Source of the DNA: Candidatus Tayloriibacteriota bacterium
GTDB taxonomy: Bacteria > Patescibacteriota > Minisyncoccia > Phycocordibacterales > SIBU01
NCBI GenBank assembly: GCA_009695005.1
Contig: SIBU01000008.1
Span: 1 to 35,634 of the forward strand
Direction: 5' to 3'
Length of the DNA stretch: 35,634 nt
Positions 1 to 7,236 of the stretch are shown here, one piece after another. Below the pieces are notes generated by a model. That model made no database searches. It was given only the letters and a program-made list of their open reading frames with translations, and was not told the DNA's origin. The first letter of the stretch is position 1. Each line of letters begins with the position of its first letter. The position numbers and the translations under genes were made by a program.

Positions 1-2
1 GT

Positions 3-593
3 ATAAGGGCATCTGTCGAACTTGCATACGACCGTACCGTGATTGTTACCACCGAGCATACCACGGGAGCAGGAGCGATAATTGGTGACAAGATTGTGAC
101 ATCACTGCTTCTAGTCGCAAATGTGGAAGAATTGTTTGTCCGCTTTCGTAAGGGAAAAAAAATGCCGGCATTTGTCACAAGGCGAGACCACAATACGAAT
201 CTAGCCGAATTGGTGCCAGCAAACAGATGCCTTTCGGCCGAATCTCGAAAGGAACCACTCGCCTCAACACCATCTCCAAGAATTGGAAGAATCGGAGCAA
301 TTGGCGATCCCCTCCTGATTACCGATGTAGGCAAAGGTGTCCCGTCAGTGAAAGTTGCCGGTACCAAATACGTTACCATTCTTGCCGAGCTTCGTTGTGA
401 CCTTTGGAGGATCAAAGCATTTGCTCCACATGGGCTGATTGGGGGTAGTATCTGGAATATAGAAGGTCAGTTCATGGGTGTGGCCATTGGAGAGAAGATT
501 CCTTCACCTTTTGAGCAGGAGAGAGATCCAGCTGATAGAAGTGTGTACTTTATTCCGAGCGAAGAAGTAATGGACTTTGTGGAAACAAACTGA
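3..593 (+). CDS. HtrA/trypsin-like protein without catalytic triad (5' partial)
   Basis: The reading frame is open to the left edge of the window, so the true start is probably outside; a GTG at 39 is the first internal start candidate. The protein resembles the protease domain of HtrA/DegP-type serine peptidases: GAGAIIG matches the GSG-V-I-I strand, VTSLLLVA matches the VTN-x-HVV histidine strand, the RRDHNTNLAEL stretch matches the catalytic-aspartate strand, and GLIGGSIWNIEGQFMGV matches GNSGGALVNLNGELIGI. At the three triad positions the sequence has Leu for His, Asn for Asp and Ile for Ser, so it is probably not a protease. It may be a binding or scaffold protein. No PDZ domain follows; the protein stops shortly after the last protease strand. 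It is a single gene with its own terminator. The family match is by eye. Confidence 0.6.
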   Translation: MRASVELAYDRTVIVTTEHTTGAGAIIGDKIVTSLLLVANVEELFVRFRKGKKMPAFVTRRDHNTNLAELVPANRCLSAESRKEPLASTPSPRIGRIGAIGDPLLITDVGKGVPSVKVAGTKYVTILAELRCDLWRIKAFAPHGLIGGSIWNIEGQFMGVAIGEKIPSPFEQERDPADRSVYFIPSEEVMDFVETN

Positions 594-598
594 AAGCA

Positions 599-625
599 CC
601 CCTCCGGTTAGTCGAAGGGGTTTTT
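599..625 (+). terminator. Rho-independent terminator after the HtrA-like gene
   Basis: CCCCT and AGGGG pair around a 12-base loop and are followed by TTTTT, six bases after the stop codon. The rest of the 594-782 gap shows nothing recognisable. Confidence 0.8.
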
Positions 626-775
626 ATATGTAATAGTTGATTAGTTTTAGATTTGAAAAAGACTGGGTAAATGTCTTGTCGTTGGCCATGAGTATTCCTT
701 ATCAGACGGCCAGCTATTATTATCCCTGCTGGAGCACAGCACAATGTTGTAAACATTTCTTAGTCAGTACAGAAA

Positions 776-803
776 AGTAAAAACTCGCCATTATAGCGAG
801 TTG
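776..803 (-). terminator. Terminator of the minus-strand gene at 819-1580
   Basis: AACTCGC and GCGAGTT form a 7-bp stem with a 7-base loop. On the minus strand it is followed by a T-rich tract. It lies 16 bases after the stop codon and supports that gene being real. Confidence 0.75.
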
Positions 804-818
804 TAACTGCAATTGTCG

Positions 819-1580
819 TCAGTAGAATTTGTGAGCGCATACTCTGACACCGAACCTCCGTTCGGTAACTTTTAGAAGTAAGTTGGAATCCAGATCATTG
901 TCAACGAACATCAGTTCGTCAAGAGTGAACGCCCCGTCCAAAATCATAGAGCTCATCACACACCAATGTGTGAGTACCTCCCACATCTTGGTAAAGGTTT
1001 GTACTGGATTTGGATACGCAATAAAATATTCGCCAGTCGCGACAGAGCGTACGACGGGAATGGTGCACTCCATCAACATGCCAGGCTCCGGTGACAGAAC
1101 TTGAATCTCATAGTGTGGATTTGTTGGAACTGAATGCCCAAATTTAAAATAAAATGTTCCAAGGTCCAATGCCAGCTGGTCCATTCTTTCACGCCTATGA
1201 GCACAAACGCGGAAGTCGGAAACCTTAAGCGGTGACTGTACAGATATTCCGTATTGCATATTTTTTATCCTAAAGTTCGGGTTACTGTTGAAAACTTGAA
1301 TAAGAGTATACGGTTGGAGAAATCTGTCAAGATAAGTGGAAATACTTAATGTTGGATTTGACAGGATAACAACATGTCTGGGGACACATCTATTCCATGA
1401 GTTTTTCTGCTTCATATCTAAATTAGGAACTTGCTGTCCTAGATTAGAGAATTGACTCAGCGTTGCTTGACAAAATCGTAGTCTAGCGTTAATTTTACGG
1501 TCGATACAAATCAGCTCTTTGATGCGAATATAGTCCTCGTCTACGTAGACGAATGGTCTGAAACCGCTGATTTTGAGCAT
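819..1580 (-). CDS. Hypothetical protein, 253 aa
   Basis: I do not recognise the family. The frame is open further upstream to 1847, but that part lies opposite the coiled-coil gene on the other strand and reads as low-quality sequence rich in Ser, Phe and Leu. I therefore place the start at the ATG at 1580. The protein looks soluble, with no signal peptide or membrane helix, and contains several Cys and His residues in its second half. No good Shine-Dalgarno sequence precedes the start. A strong hairpin terminator follows the stop. It is divergent from the gene at 1597, with only 16 bases between the two start codons. The gene is supported by length, terminator and protein-like composition only. 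Confidence 0.55.
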   Translation of the reverse strand: MLKISGFRPFVYVDEDYIRIKELICIDRKINARLRFCQATLSQFSNLGQQVPNLDMKQKNSWNRCVPRHVVILSNPTLSISTYLDRFLQPYTLIQVFNSNPNFRIKNMQYGISVQSPLKVSDFRVCAHRRERMDQLALDLGTFYFKFGHSVPTNPHYEIQVLSPEPGMLMECTIPVVRSVATGEYFIAYPNPVQTFTKMWEVLTHWCVMSSMILDGAFTLDELMFVDNDLDSNLLLKVTERRFGVRVCAHKFY

Positions 1581-1596
1581 AAATTGGAGGCAGTAA

Positions 1597-1944
1597 ATGA
1601 GAAGAAGTAAAACAGAACAGGAGTTGTTGGGAGAAATTACGGTGCAAAAGACAAACGTCGCGAGACTCAATATGGCTATCGCGGCTCTCGAACAGGAATA
1701 TGAAAAAGTCCTGGCCGAGGCGAGGAAACTGAGGGACGAGAACACAGTGATCAAGAGTGAGTTGACCTCGGCAAGGCATGACATCGCCGCTCTCAAGTTA
1801 AATGAGAAAACTCTGGAAAACCGGGTTATCGAACTGAAAGCAAACATGTTTGGCCTTCATACCGCTTACCAGTGGGGACTTCGGATCGCCAATGAATCTC
1901 GCTGCGGTCATGATGATAATCGACCCCCCTACGAAGGCTCTTAA
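1597..1944 (+). CDS. Coiled-coil protein, 115 aa
   Basis: Residues about 5-90 are a nearly uninterrupted coiled coil rich in Glu, Lys, Leu and Ala with heptad spacing (for example LRDENTVIKSELTSARHDIA). The last 25 residues are not helical and contain a Cys/His/Asp-rich tail. A clear GGAGG ribosome-binding site sits seven bases before the ATG, which fixes the start. The gene stands alone and is followed by a strong terminator at 2012. The SD overlaps the start region of the divergent gene, so its promoter must lie inside that gene. The function is unknown; such short coiled coils are usually structural or oligomerisation modules. Confidence 0.7.
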   Translation: MRRSKTEQELLGEITVQKTNVARLNMAIAALEQEYEKVLAEARKLRDENTVIKSELTSARHDIAALKLNEKTLENRVIELKANMFGLHTAYQWGLRIANESRCGHDDNRPPYEGS

Positions 1945-2011
1945 GGGGTCTCAGGACCACCTCAACGCCTTCAGGAGCTCCCCACTAATTCTAAATATGG
2001 AACCCACACCA

Positions 2012-2040
2012 ACCACAGCCTCACGCTGTGGTATTTCTTT
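2012..2040 (+). terminator. Terminator of the coiled-coil gene
   Basis: ACCACAGC and GCTGTGGT form an 8-bp stem with a 5-base loop, followed by ATTTCTTTT. Confidence 0.8.
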
Positions 2041-2216
2041 TATCAATTTAGACTATCGTGATTTACTTTCATACTCTATATTCAGAATGTTCTTCAAGTC
2101 GTCGGTGAATATTCTGATTGAATATGTTGTTGACTCGCGCTCATTGATTAAACGTAATTTTTGAAAGGGTTAACTGGAATTATTCTCGCATTGACTACTA
2201 ACTGTTTTATCTAAAA

Positions 2217-2242
2217 ATTAAAAAACCCATAATAATATGGGT
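2217..2242 (-). terminator. Terminator of the GNAT gene
   Basis: ACCCAT and ATGGGT pair around a 6-base loop. On the minus strand the stem is followed by TTTTTT. It lies directly after the GNAT stop codon at 2253. Confidence 0.75.
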
Positions 2243-2252
2243 CAAAACTTTA

Positions 2253-2585
2253 CTACTTAAAATCCATTCGGAACTCGGTTCCGTAGTCGCGAAAGCCGAG
2301 ACGAAGGTACCAGTCGTGTACTAGCTGTCTTGTCCCGTCATCTCGACTTGTCGCAATGAGCTTGTAACACTTTTCCGTCTTTGTTCGCTCTAGAATTTGG
2401 TCAAGTAGTTCGCGTCCGGCCCCTGTTCCTCTGCTCGCGCTCTCGACGTGGACATCTTCAAGTAGACCGAATGGAGTGTCGTGAAGGTCGTTTTTTAGGA
2501 CGTACAGGTAAGCTCGAGCGACCTCGATTCCACTCCGTTCAATTGAGAACCTAATTCCTTTTGCGATGAACTCATGTGTTTGCAT
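2253..2585 (-). CDS. GNAT-family N-acetyltransferase, 110 aa
   Basis: This is a compact GCN5-related acetyltransferase that would move the acetyl group of acetyl-CoA to an amine. The acetyl-CoA binding motif A is clear: LLEDVHVESASRGTGAG contains the R-G-x-G-x-G pyrophosphate loop (residues about 52-60) after strand 4. The motif B region reads LVHDWYLRLGFRDYG, the typical Y-x-x-x-GF ending. The N-terminal strands are short, so the protein is near the lower size limit of the family. The substrate cannot be told. The gene stands alone with its own terminator and is divergent from the gene at 2797. The intervening 210 bases must hold both promoters. Confidence 0.85.
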   Translation of the reverse strand: MQTHEFIAKGIRFSIERSGIEVARAYLYVLKNDLHDTPFGLLEDVHVESASRGTGAGRELLDQILERTKTEKCYKLIATSRDDGTRQLVHDWYLRLGFRDYGTEFRMDFK

Positions 2586-2796
2586 ATTTAGTCTCCATGA
2601 TTTGTACTATAAAAAGTGCAGAAATGTTACTTGGAATTTGATAATATGTTCAGCACATGTAACAAAGGTGGACATATTCAATGTGAAATGATATGGTTTC
2701 AACCGACTTAAACGGTTCTTTGCCAGTTATAATAAGTGTTATCCGTGTGGGAAATGCATATTTGTGTTGTCGTAGAATCAAACACCCAGGAGAAAT

Positions 2797-3330
2797 ATGG
2801 CGGAAAATTCTGAACCAAATCAACGAGTGCTGTGCCTTGCTGATAGCCTACTGTATGTTAATTTGGGTTATTGGGATAAACTTGCTTTGAGTCCTATCAC
2901 GGCTGAGCTGAAGGCCACAGGTGTCATGAATGAACATGAGAGACGCATGTTCATGCTCATGCAAAGGTTTCACAGATCAGCTTATGATTGCGCGAACGAG
3001 GCAGTCAGCATTAAGCTCGAGCATTTGCAAATACATTCGCGGGCAACGATGAGTGGTGAGGCCGTACACGAAAATCACTCATGTGACATATACAACATGA
3101 AGATCAAGTTGATCTTAGACAATCAGTCAGCCCATGAAGAAAGAAAGAGGTGTCTAAGTAAAATATTAGCGTACACGCTTGCTTTCGAGTATGGAATCAC
3201 CGGAAACTTCACATTAGCTTTCTTCTATGGCGGTGAATTTGTAGCTACAGCGACGGATGATCAGCTGGATATACCTCCTAAAGGTCCGAGTTTGATTCAG
3301 CTTCTATGCATGCTGGAAAAAATACAGTAG
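2797..3330 (+). CDS. Hypothetical protein, 177 aa
   Basis: I do not recognise the family. The start is supported by an AGGAG ribosome-binding site a few bases before the ATG. The protein has a helical first half rich in Met, His and Glu and a C-terminal part with short hydrophobic strands (LAFFYGGEFVATATDD). There is no signal peptide or membrane helix. It is a single gene; the nearest downstream terminator is at 3502, leaving a 3' untranslated region of about 170 bases, which is unusually long for this compact genome. Confidence 0.65.
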   Translation: MAENSEPNQRVLCLADSLLYVNLGYWDKLALSPITAELKATGVMNEHERRMFMLMQRFHRSAYDCANEAVSIKLEHLQIHSRATMSGEAVHENHSCDIYNMKIKLILDNQSAHEERKRCLSKILAYTLAFEYGITGNFTLAFFYGGEFVATATDDQLDIPPKGPSLIQLLCMLEKIQ

Positions 3331-3501
3331 TACATTCCAAATTATAACAGCAGCAGTCTTCCTCCTGACACAAAGCTCTGTGGAGCGTATGTGATCTCAC
3401 GTCGCACTGACAACAGAGATTCTGACTGAAGTGCCTGCACCAATGACAACGCTAAACATTCGTCATCTACAACGCAACTCTTGTTCAAATCCTATATAGA
3501 A

Positions 3502-3536
3502 ACCGCAATGATTCCAAATCTTTGCGGTATTTTTAT
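3502..3536 (+). terminator. Rho-independent terminator
   Basis: ACCGCAA and TTGCGGT pair. The 13-base loop contains a further GATT/AATC pairing. The stem is followed by ATTTTTATTT. Confidence 0.75.
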
Positions 3537-3655
3537 TTAAAAAACGGAACCTGCTCCACTATTCTGAATAATTACGACTAGAAACCAAAGTTTGTTGCCC
3601 TGTTGTTTTTAAAGTTAAGGTATATTTTTTTGATCAAACTTGTTAAGAATAAATG

Positions 3656-3818
3656 TGCTAAACTTGCAGAAGTGATTTGGCAGGGGTGTTATGACACTTA
3701 AAAAGCTTGCTATGCAACACAGGTTGGCTTGGTTCAACAGTTGAAGAAGGAGCGCTCCTTCTGATTGCCGGCCACCACAGTGCTTGGTCAAAAGCCCGCC
3801 GAAGTACTTCGACGGGCT
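3656..3818 (+). ncRNA. Candidate small RNA or leader with a 17-aa reading frame
   Basis: An extended -10 element, TG-C-TAAACT, at 3656-3664 would start a transcript near 3671. It would contain a 17-codon frame (ATG 3691, stop 3742) preceded by a purine-rich AGGGG, then the perfect palindrome AGAAGGAGCGCTCCTTCT at 3745-3762, and end at the palindrome AGCCCG-c-CGAAG-TA-CTTCG-a-CGGGCT at 3793-3818. The tail after the last stem is only weakly T-rich on the plus strand, while the minus strand has TTTT. It could equally be a leader of the gene at 3865. This is inference from structure only; no known RNA family was recognised. Confidence 0.3.
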
Positions 3819-3864
3819 AACATATTTTCTGATATAATTTCATTATTAATATAATTTATTTAGA

Positions 3865-4305
3865 ATGAAAACTGTCACGCCATTTTTATGGTTCAACACT
3901 AACGCAGGTGAAGCGGCTATTTTTTATACTTTAATTTTTAAAAATTCAAGAATTATCAGTCAAAGTATTATGATGATAACTTTTGAACTTGAGGGTCAGA
4001 AATTCATGGCTTTAAATGGTGGAATCGACTTCCCTTTCACTGAAGCAATTTCCATTTATGTTGATTGTGACACACAGGAAGAAGTTGATGAATTATGGAC
4101 AAAACTTTCTGAAGGAGGAAGTTCTGGTAAGTGTGGTTGGCTTAAGGATAAGTTCGGTCTTTCTTGGCAGATTATTCCCAAAGCTTTAAGTGAATTGTTA
4201 AACGGTGATGATACCGACAAAACAGAACGGGTGATGGAAGCAATGCTTCAAATGACAAAAATCGAAATTGACACATTAAAGAAAGCTTATAACGGAGGGC
4301 AATAA
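3865..4305 (+). CDS. PhnB-like VOC/glyoxalase-superfamily protein, 146 aa
   Basis: The sequence matches the family often annotated as 3-demethylubiquinone-9 3-methyltransferase or PhnB-like (VOC fold, paired beta-alpha-beta-beta-beta modules). Family signatures are PFLWF near the N-terminus, FMALNGG, FTEAIS, CGWLKDKFGLSWQIIP and VMEAMLQM. The actual reaction of these proteins is mostly unknown and the demethylubiquinone label is only inherited. Between SRIISQS and MMITFELEG about a dozen residues usual in the family are missing, so a loop between strands is shortened. The reading frame is intact. The ribosome-binding site is weak, and TATAAT at 3833 is a likely -10 element. Confidence 0.85.
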   Translation: MKTVTPFLWFNTNAGEAAIFYTLIFKNSRIISQSIMMITFELEGQKFMALNGGIDFPFTEAISIYVDCDTQEEVDELWTKLSEGGSSGKCGWLKDKFGLSWQIIPKALSELLNGDDTDKTERVMEAMLQMTKIEIDTLKKAYNGGQ

Positions 4306-4327
4306 TTAATCCCTGAAATATAATTAT

Positions 4328-4508
4328 ATGAATGATGATTTGATACTCGTCGATCATGATGATAAACAAAGAACCTGTTAGTTATAAATGGATAGAAATT
4401 CCTCTACTTAAAAGTGATATGGCTAGTAATCCGAAAATATACAGTGTCTGGATTACAGTTTGTTTAGAAAAAGTAATAGAATATTTAAAATGGAATCAAA
4501 AAGAATAA
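4328..4508 (+). pseudogene. Remnant of a Nudix gene, isopentenyl-diphosphate isomerase-like
   Basis: Two short frames together look like the two ends of a Nudix/IPP isomerase protein. The first (ATG 4328, stop 4379) begins MNDDLILVDHDDK, like the N-terminal strand of that family. The second, in a different frame (4356-4508), contains VSYKWIEIPLLKSDM and NPKIYSVWITVCLEKV, like the C-terminal W/D-x-x-x-N-P-x-x-Y-x-x-W region. The catalytic Nudix box and everything between are absent, which suggests an internal deletion with a frameshift. The second frame overlaps the start of the next small gene. The second frame might be expressed as a 50-aa peptide, but I think the gene is dead. The family call is by eye. 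Confidence 0.5.
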
Positions 4509-4657
4509 TTTGGATTGGTATGGCGATTGGATCTGCGATTGGAGGTTACATTCCTAACTTGTGGAACGCCAGTCTATTTTCTTTTTCATCAATAATTTTA
4601 ACTGCGGTCGGTGGTGTAATTGGTATTTGGATTGGTTACAGATTTACTAATTGGTAA
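4490..4657 (+). CDS. Small two-helix membrane protein, 55 aa
   Basis: I choose the ATG at 4490, because the extra N-terminal residues from 4460 overlap the Nudix remnant and add only a charged stretch. The protein has two hydrophobic helices: residues about 5-21 (IIWIGMAIGSAIGGYIP) and 28-50. The glycine spacing in the first (GMAIGSAIGG) and second (GGVIGIWIGY) helices resembles glycine-zipper packing. It would sit in the cytoplasmic membrane. The function is unknown; similar short membrane proteins occur widely. Confidence 0.6.
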   Translation: MESKRIIWIGMAIGSAIGGYIPNLWNASLFSFSSIILTAVGGVIGIWIGYRFTNW

Positions 4658-4719
4658 GTTTTAATTATCGAATTGATTTCTGTGGTACAATTTCGCTATT
4701 ATAAATAATAAAAAAATAT

Positions 4720-4782
4720 ATGGCAAAAGGAAATGACTCTCGAAAAAAGGAGACCAAGAAACCGAAGAAAAATAAGAAATAG
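4720..4782 (+). CDS. Tiny lysine-rich protein, 20 aa
   Basis: The frame encodes only 20 residues, starting MAKGNDSRKKETKKPK and ending in lysines, with no hydrophobic residue after Met. It is followed seven bases later by a strong terminator, and an AT-rich leader precedes it, so it looks like a complete transcription unit. Short basic proteins starting MAKG and ending in lysine repeats are seen in several bacterial groups; they may bind nucleic acid or ribosomes, but that is inference. Confidence 0.55.
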   Translation: MAKGNDSRKKETKKPKKNKK

Positions 4783-4788
4783 TAAAAC

Positions 4789-4820
4789 ACCGTCGCAACC
4801 TAAATGTTGCGGCGGTTTTG
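4789..4820 (+). terminator. Terminator of the 20-aa gene
   Basis: ACCGTCGCAAC pairs with GTTGCGGCGGT (one T-G wobble) around a 6-base loop, followed by TTTTG. Confidence 0.8.
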
Positions 4821-4835
4821 TATTAGAGCACACAA

Positions 4836-5489
4836 CTATAGGTCTGGTAGTGAAAAATTCCTTAATATTTCAATATCTCTTTCTATGACATTGTCAGTAA
4901 TTTCTTCAGGTTTGACCGAAGCTAAGGAAAATATAGATATTTCAAGCTGAGTTAATGAAGAAAATATTTTTTCTCGATAAACTGTATCATTGTAACGAAT
5001 TTTATGTGCATATCGAATTCTTCCCTCATCCAATCTTCCTCTTATAGATACCACCGCGGTTGGTGTTACTCTGCAATCTGAGTATGAAGCAATTTTATAC
5101 TCCAAAACTTTACTGTTATTTACTTCGTCTAATTTACTAAATCCAAAATGTTCAATAATTGAAATCACATCGTTATCCAATCCTATTTCTTTTGCAATTA
5201 GAATGTGTGCTAAATTCTCATCGGCTCCGTATTTTAAGATAAATTCGTCCTTTATTCTTGACCAATATGGAACACCTTCATGTCTGTAGGACTCAGGAAA
5301 CATTGTTAAATCAAATTTAATAATGTTACCCATATCGTGAAATAAGCAGGCTAAAATTACCCTGTCAGGGTCAACCGGAACACTTAAATGCTCACAGATA
5401 TACTTACCTACTGCTGCAACTCTAATTTGGTGGTCCTGTAGTAATGGCAAAATATTGTAGTGGCGATATATATCCTTGAGGAGGCGCAT
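4836..5489 (-). CDS. HD-domain phosphohydrolase, 217 aa
   Basis: This is a metal-dependent HD-superfamily protein. The expected ligands are visible in order: His20 in DHQIRVA, the His51-Asp52 pair in LFHDMGN, and Asp138 in SYSDCRVTP. Such proteins hydrolyse nucleotides or other phosphate esters; the substrate is not evident. It is the second gene of a two-gene minus-strand unit, starting three bases after the stop of the large membrane protein gene. No terminator of its own is obvious; it converges on the terminator at 4789. Confidence 0.85.
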   Translation of the reverse strand: MRLLKDIYRHYNILPLLQDHQIRVAAVGKYICEHLSVPVDPDRVILACLFHDMGNIIKFDLTMFPESYRHEGVPYWSRIKDEFILKYGADENLAHILIAKEIGLDNDVISIIEHFGFSKLDEVNNSKVLEYKIASYSDCRVTPTAVVSIRGRLDEGRIRYAHKIRYNDTVYREKIFSSLTQLEISIFSLASVKPEEITDNVIERDIEILRNFSLPDL

Positions 5490-5492
5490 AAA

Positions 5493-7067
5493 TTAATAGA
5501 CATCGTCCTGCTTTTCTTTAAGGAACGAAACAAATGCATCGGAGAAGTTTAAAACAAATTTAAATGGTGTTTCTATGATGAAGTCTAAAATAAATACAAA
5601 TAGATTTATCGAAGAAAATTTCCTGGACAACCATTTTCCAGTTTTAATTATAGGTAGGGCAAAAAGATTGAACATAATACCAAAAATCTTGTCGTTTTCC
5701 TGCGTAACTTTCCATTTGTTTGCACTGTGTCTGATTCTTAAGGCGAAGTAACTGATAAGTGCCAAAAAACACAAGAACAGGAATATACTGACTATGCTGA
5801 AGTTAAACTTGAACAAAGAAACAATAATTACACCGAATACAATCATAAACAAAAATACGTATAAACAGTAGAAAAGCACAGTAAATATGCTAACTGTGAT
5901 AGGCGGAATTCTTATTAGTTTTCCACTCTCACTGGTGATAATTTTCTCAACTCCCTGTAGGATTTTCTTGGTATTTTCATCTCCAAGTTTTCCCACAGTT
6001 AATGTCATAAACATCAAGACTATCGGATGAACTAAAACATTTGTTGCAATCGGAATATACTCTATTTCTTTAATTACATATATTTGATATGGAACTTCCA
6101 TTGCAAGAGCGATGACAATTTTTGTACAAAAAATATACAACACAGCACGAACAGCACTACTTCTAGCCTTGGAAAATTGGTGCTTATAATTTTTCTCCAG
6201 ATAATCCTTGATAAATCTTTCACGCATCTCTGGATCAGAAATTACACGCTCTGATTCTGCGCCGTACGCATGCACAAGCTCCCTTATAATTGAAAAATAG
6301 ATTGCATGATTGTTAAGTTTGGGTATCAATTTTAAACTTAAAGGGTTTTCAAGAGAAGCTTGAATTGAGTCTAAAATATTTGGACAAGTTGGACCAATAT
6401 TTTGAATTTGGGCAATATCAGTTTGGCCAACCCATGTCGGATTATGCTTGTTCCAGAGTTTATAACGCAAAGCCTCATCATCACTGTTCAGTAAACTTCT
6501 GTAACACGCTATATTTACTTGAGTGGGCACTTCACTTTGAGAGAACTGCAAATCACTGACTCGAACGTCATCTGCAACTGTAGCGAAAAAAGCGTCAGCC
6601 ACAAAATCATCCTCGTTTCCTGAAAAAAAGAAAGACTCGATTTCGCTACTCATAATGCTCAATATGGCATTACGGTATTTAGGCATTTTGGGGAGTCCTT
6701 CAGGTAAAGATTGCACAAGGGTGATGTACTTAGAGACAATTGTATTCAATTCCTCGATTGCCTTTTCGGGTATTGAGTTGTTGGCTAGATATCGTCCTGC
6801 AATGAGCTCTTGCACCAAAGACATCCCGATCGCATCGTTTCCACCTTCAAATACAATTTTTCTCTTTGCAATTCGCTCAATCGCACTACGTCTTATGTGT
6901 CTTTCATCCTTATAGTCAACCAGGTATCTAACCTTTTCATAGAGAGCACCGGCCTTCTCTGTAATCCTGTTTACGTTAATGAGTGAATCACCATTTGTAG
7001 CTGTAATATGAGCCTTTTTTTGGCTTTTAAGCTTCTCAGTAAGGGCCACTATTGATGGTGATAACAT
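5493..7067 (-). CDS. Large membrane protein of unknown function, 524 aa
   Basis: I take the ATG at 7067 (MLSPSIVALTEKL) rather than the in-frame one at 7094. The first 300 residues are soluble and mostly helical, with a conserved-looking stretch GGNDAIGMSLVQELIAGRYL. At least four hydrophobic segments follow, roughly at 320-345, 350-370, 400-430 and 430-460, and a further one near 500. I do not recognise a named family, but the soluble N-terminus with a multi-helix C-terminus is reminiscent of conserved Patescibacteria membrane proteins without assigned role. It is co-transcribed with the HD protein (3-base gap), so the two may act together. Confidence 0.75.
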   Translation of the reverse strand: MLSPSIVALTEKLKSQKKAHITATNGDSLINVNRITEKAGALYEKVRYLVDYKDERHIRRSAIERIAKRKIVFEGGNDAIGMSLVQELIAGRYLANNSIPEKAIEELNTIVSKYITLVQSLPEGLPKMPKYRNAILSIMSSEIESFFFSGNEDDFVADAFFATVADDVRVSDLQFSQSEVPTQVNIACYRSLLNSDDEALRYKLWNKHNPTWVGQTDIAQIQNIGPTCPNILDSIQASLENPLSLKLIPKLNNHAIYFSIIRELVHAYGAESERVISDPEMRERFIKDYLEKNYKHQFSKARSSAVRAVLYIFCTKIVIALAMEVPYQIYVIKEIEYIPIATNVLVHPIVLMFMTLTVGKLGDENTKKILQGVEKIITSESGKLIRIPPITVSIFTVLFYCLYVFLFMIVFGVIIVSLFKFNFSIVSIFLFLCFLALISYFALRIRHSANKWKVTQENDKIFGIMFNLFALPIIKTGKWLSRKFSSINLFVFILDFIIETPFKFVLNFSDAFVSFLKEKQDDVY

Positions 7068-7236
7068 GCCAAAATAATACCAGATTTCTGGCAATTATCC
7101 AAATATTATTGTGGGTAACAAATTAGTTATATTTTGCCCTACAGCGCTTTGGAAAAACGTCATTCTAAGTTAAAATATATTTATATTTCCCGGTTTATTC
7201 TAATTATTTCGGCCTATTTTAAGTTTTATAGTTGAC

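Larger units (their letters stand above)
1945..2252. other. Intergenic stretch with two facing terminators
   Basis: This 308-base stretch holds the plus terminator at 2012-2040 and the minus terminator at 2217-2242. Between them the sequence is AT-rich and shows no gene or RNA that I recognise; the only frame crossing it (from 1850) reads through the terminator and is not convincing. Confidence 0.5.
3331..3864. other. Long intergenic stretch with terminator and palindromes
   Basis: This 534-base stretch lacks a gene of normal size. It holds a terminator at 3502-3536, an extended -10 element at 3656-3664, a 17-codon reading frame at 3691-3744, an 18-bp perfect palindrome at 3745-3762 and a 26-base near-perfect palindrome at 3793-3818. 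A T-arm-like stretch near 3482 is not a tRNA, because its flanks do not pair. Confidence 0.5.

Noticed and set aside
550-756. Minus-strand frame of 68 residues
   Set aside because: It crosses a terminator and overlaps the end of the HtrA-like gene, and its composition is not protein-like.
1581-1847. N-terminal extension of the minus-strand gene at 819-1580
   Set aside because: It lies exactly opposite the coiled-coil gene, which has a clear ribosome-binding site, and it reads as a Ser/Phe/Leu-rich shadow.
1850-2164. Plus-strand frame of 104 residues
   Set aside because: It overlaps the end of the coiled-coil gene and runs through its terminator; there is no ribosome-binding site.
3475-3505. 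tRNA gene, because of a T-loop-like TTCAAAT
   Set aside because: The flanking bases cannot form a T stem, and no acceptor or anticodon stem was found.
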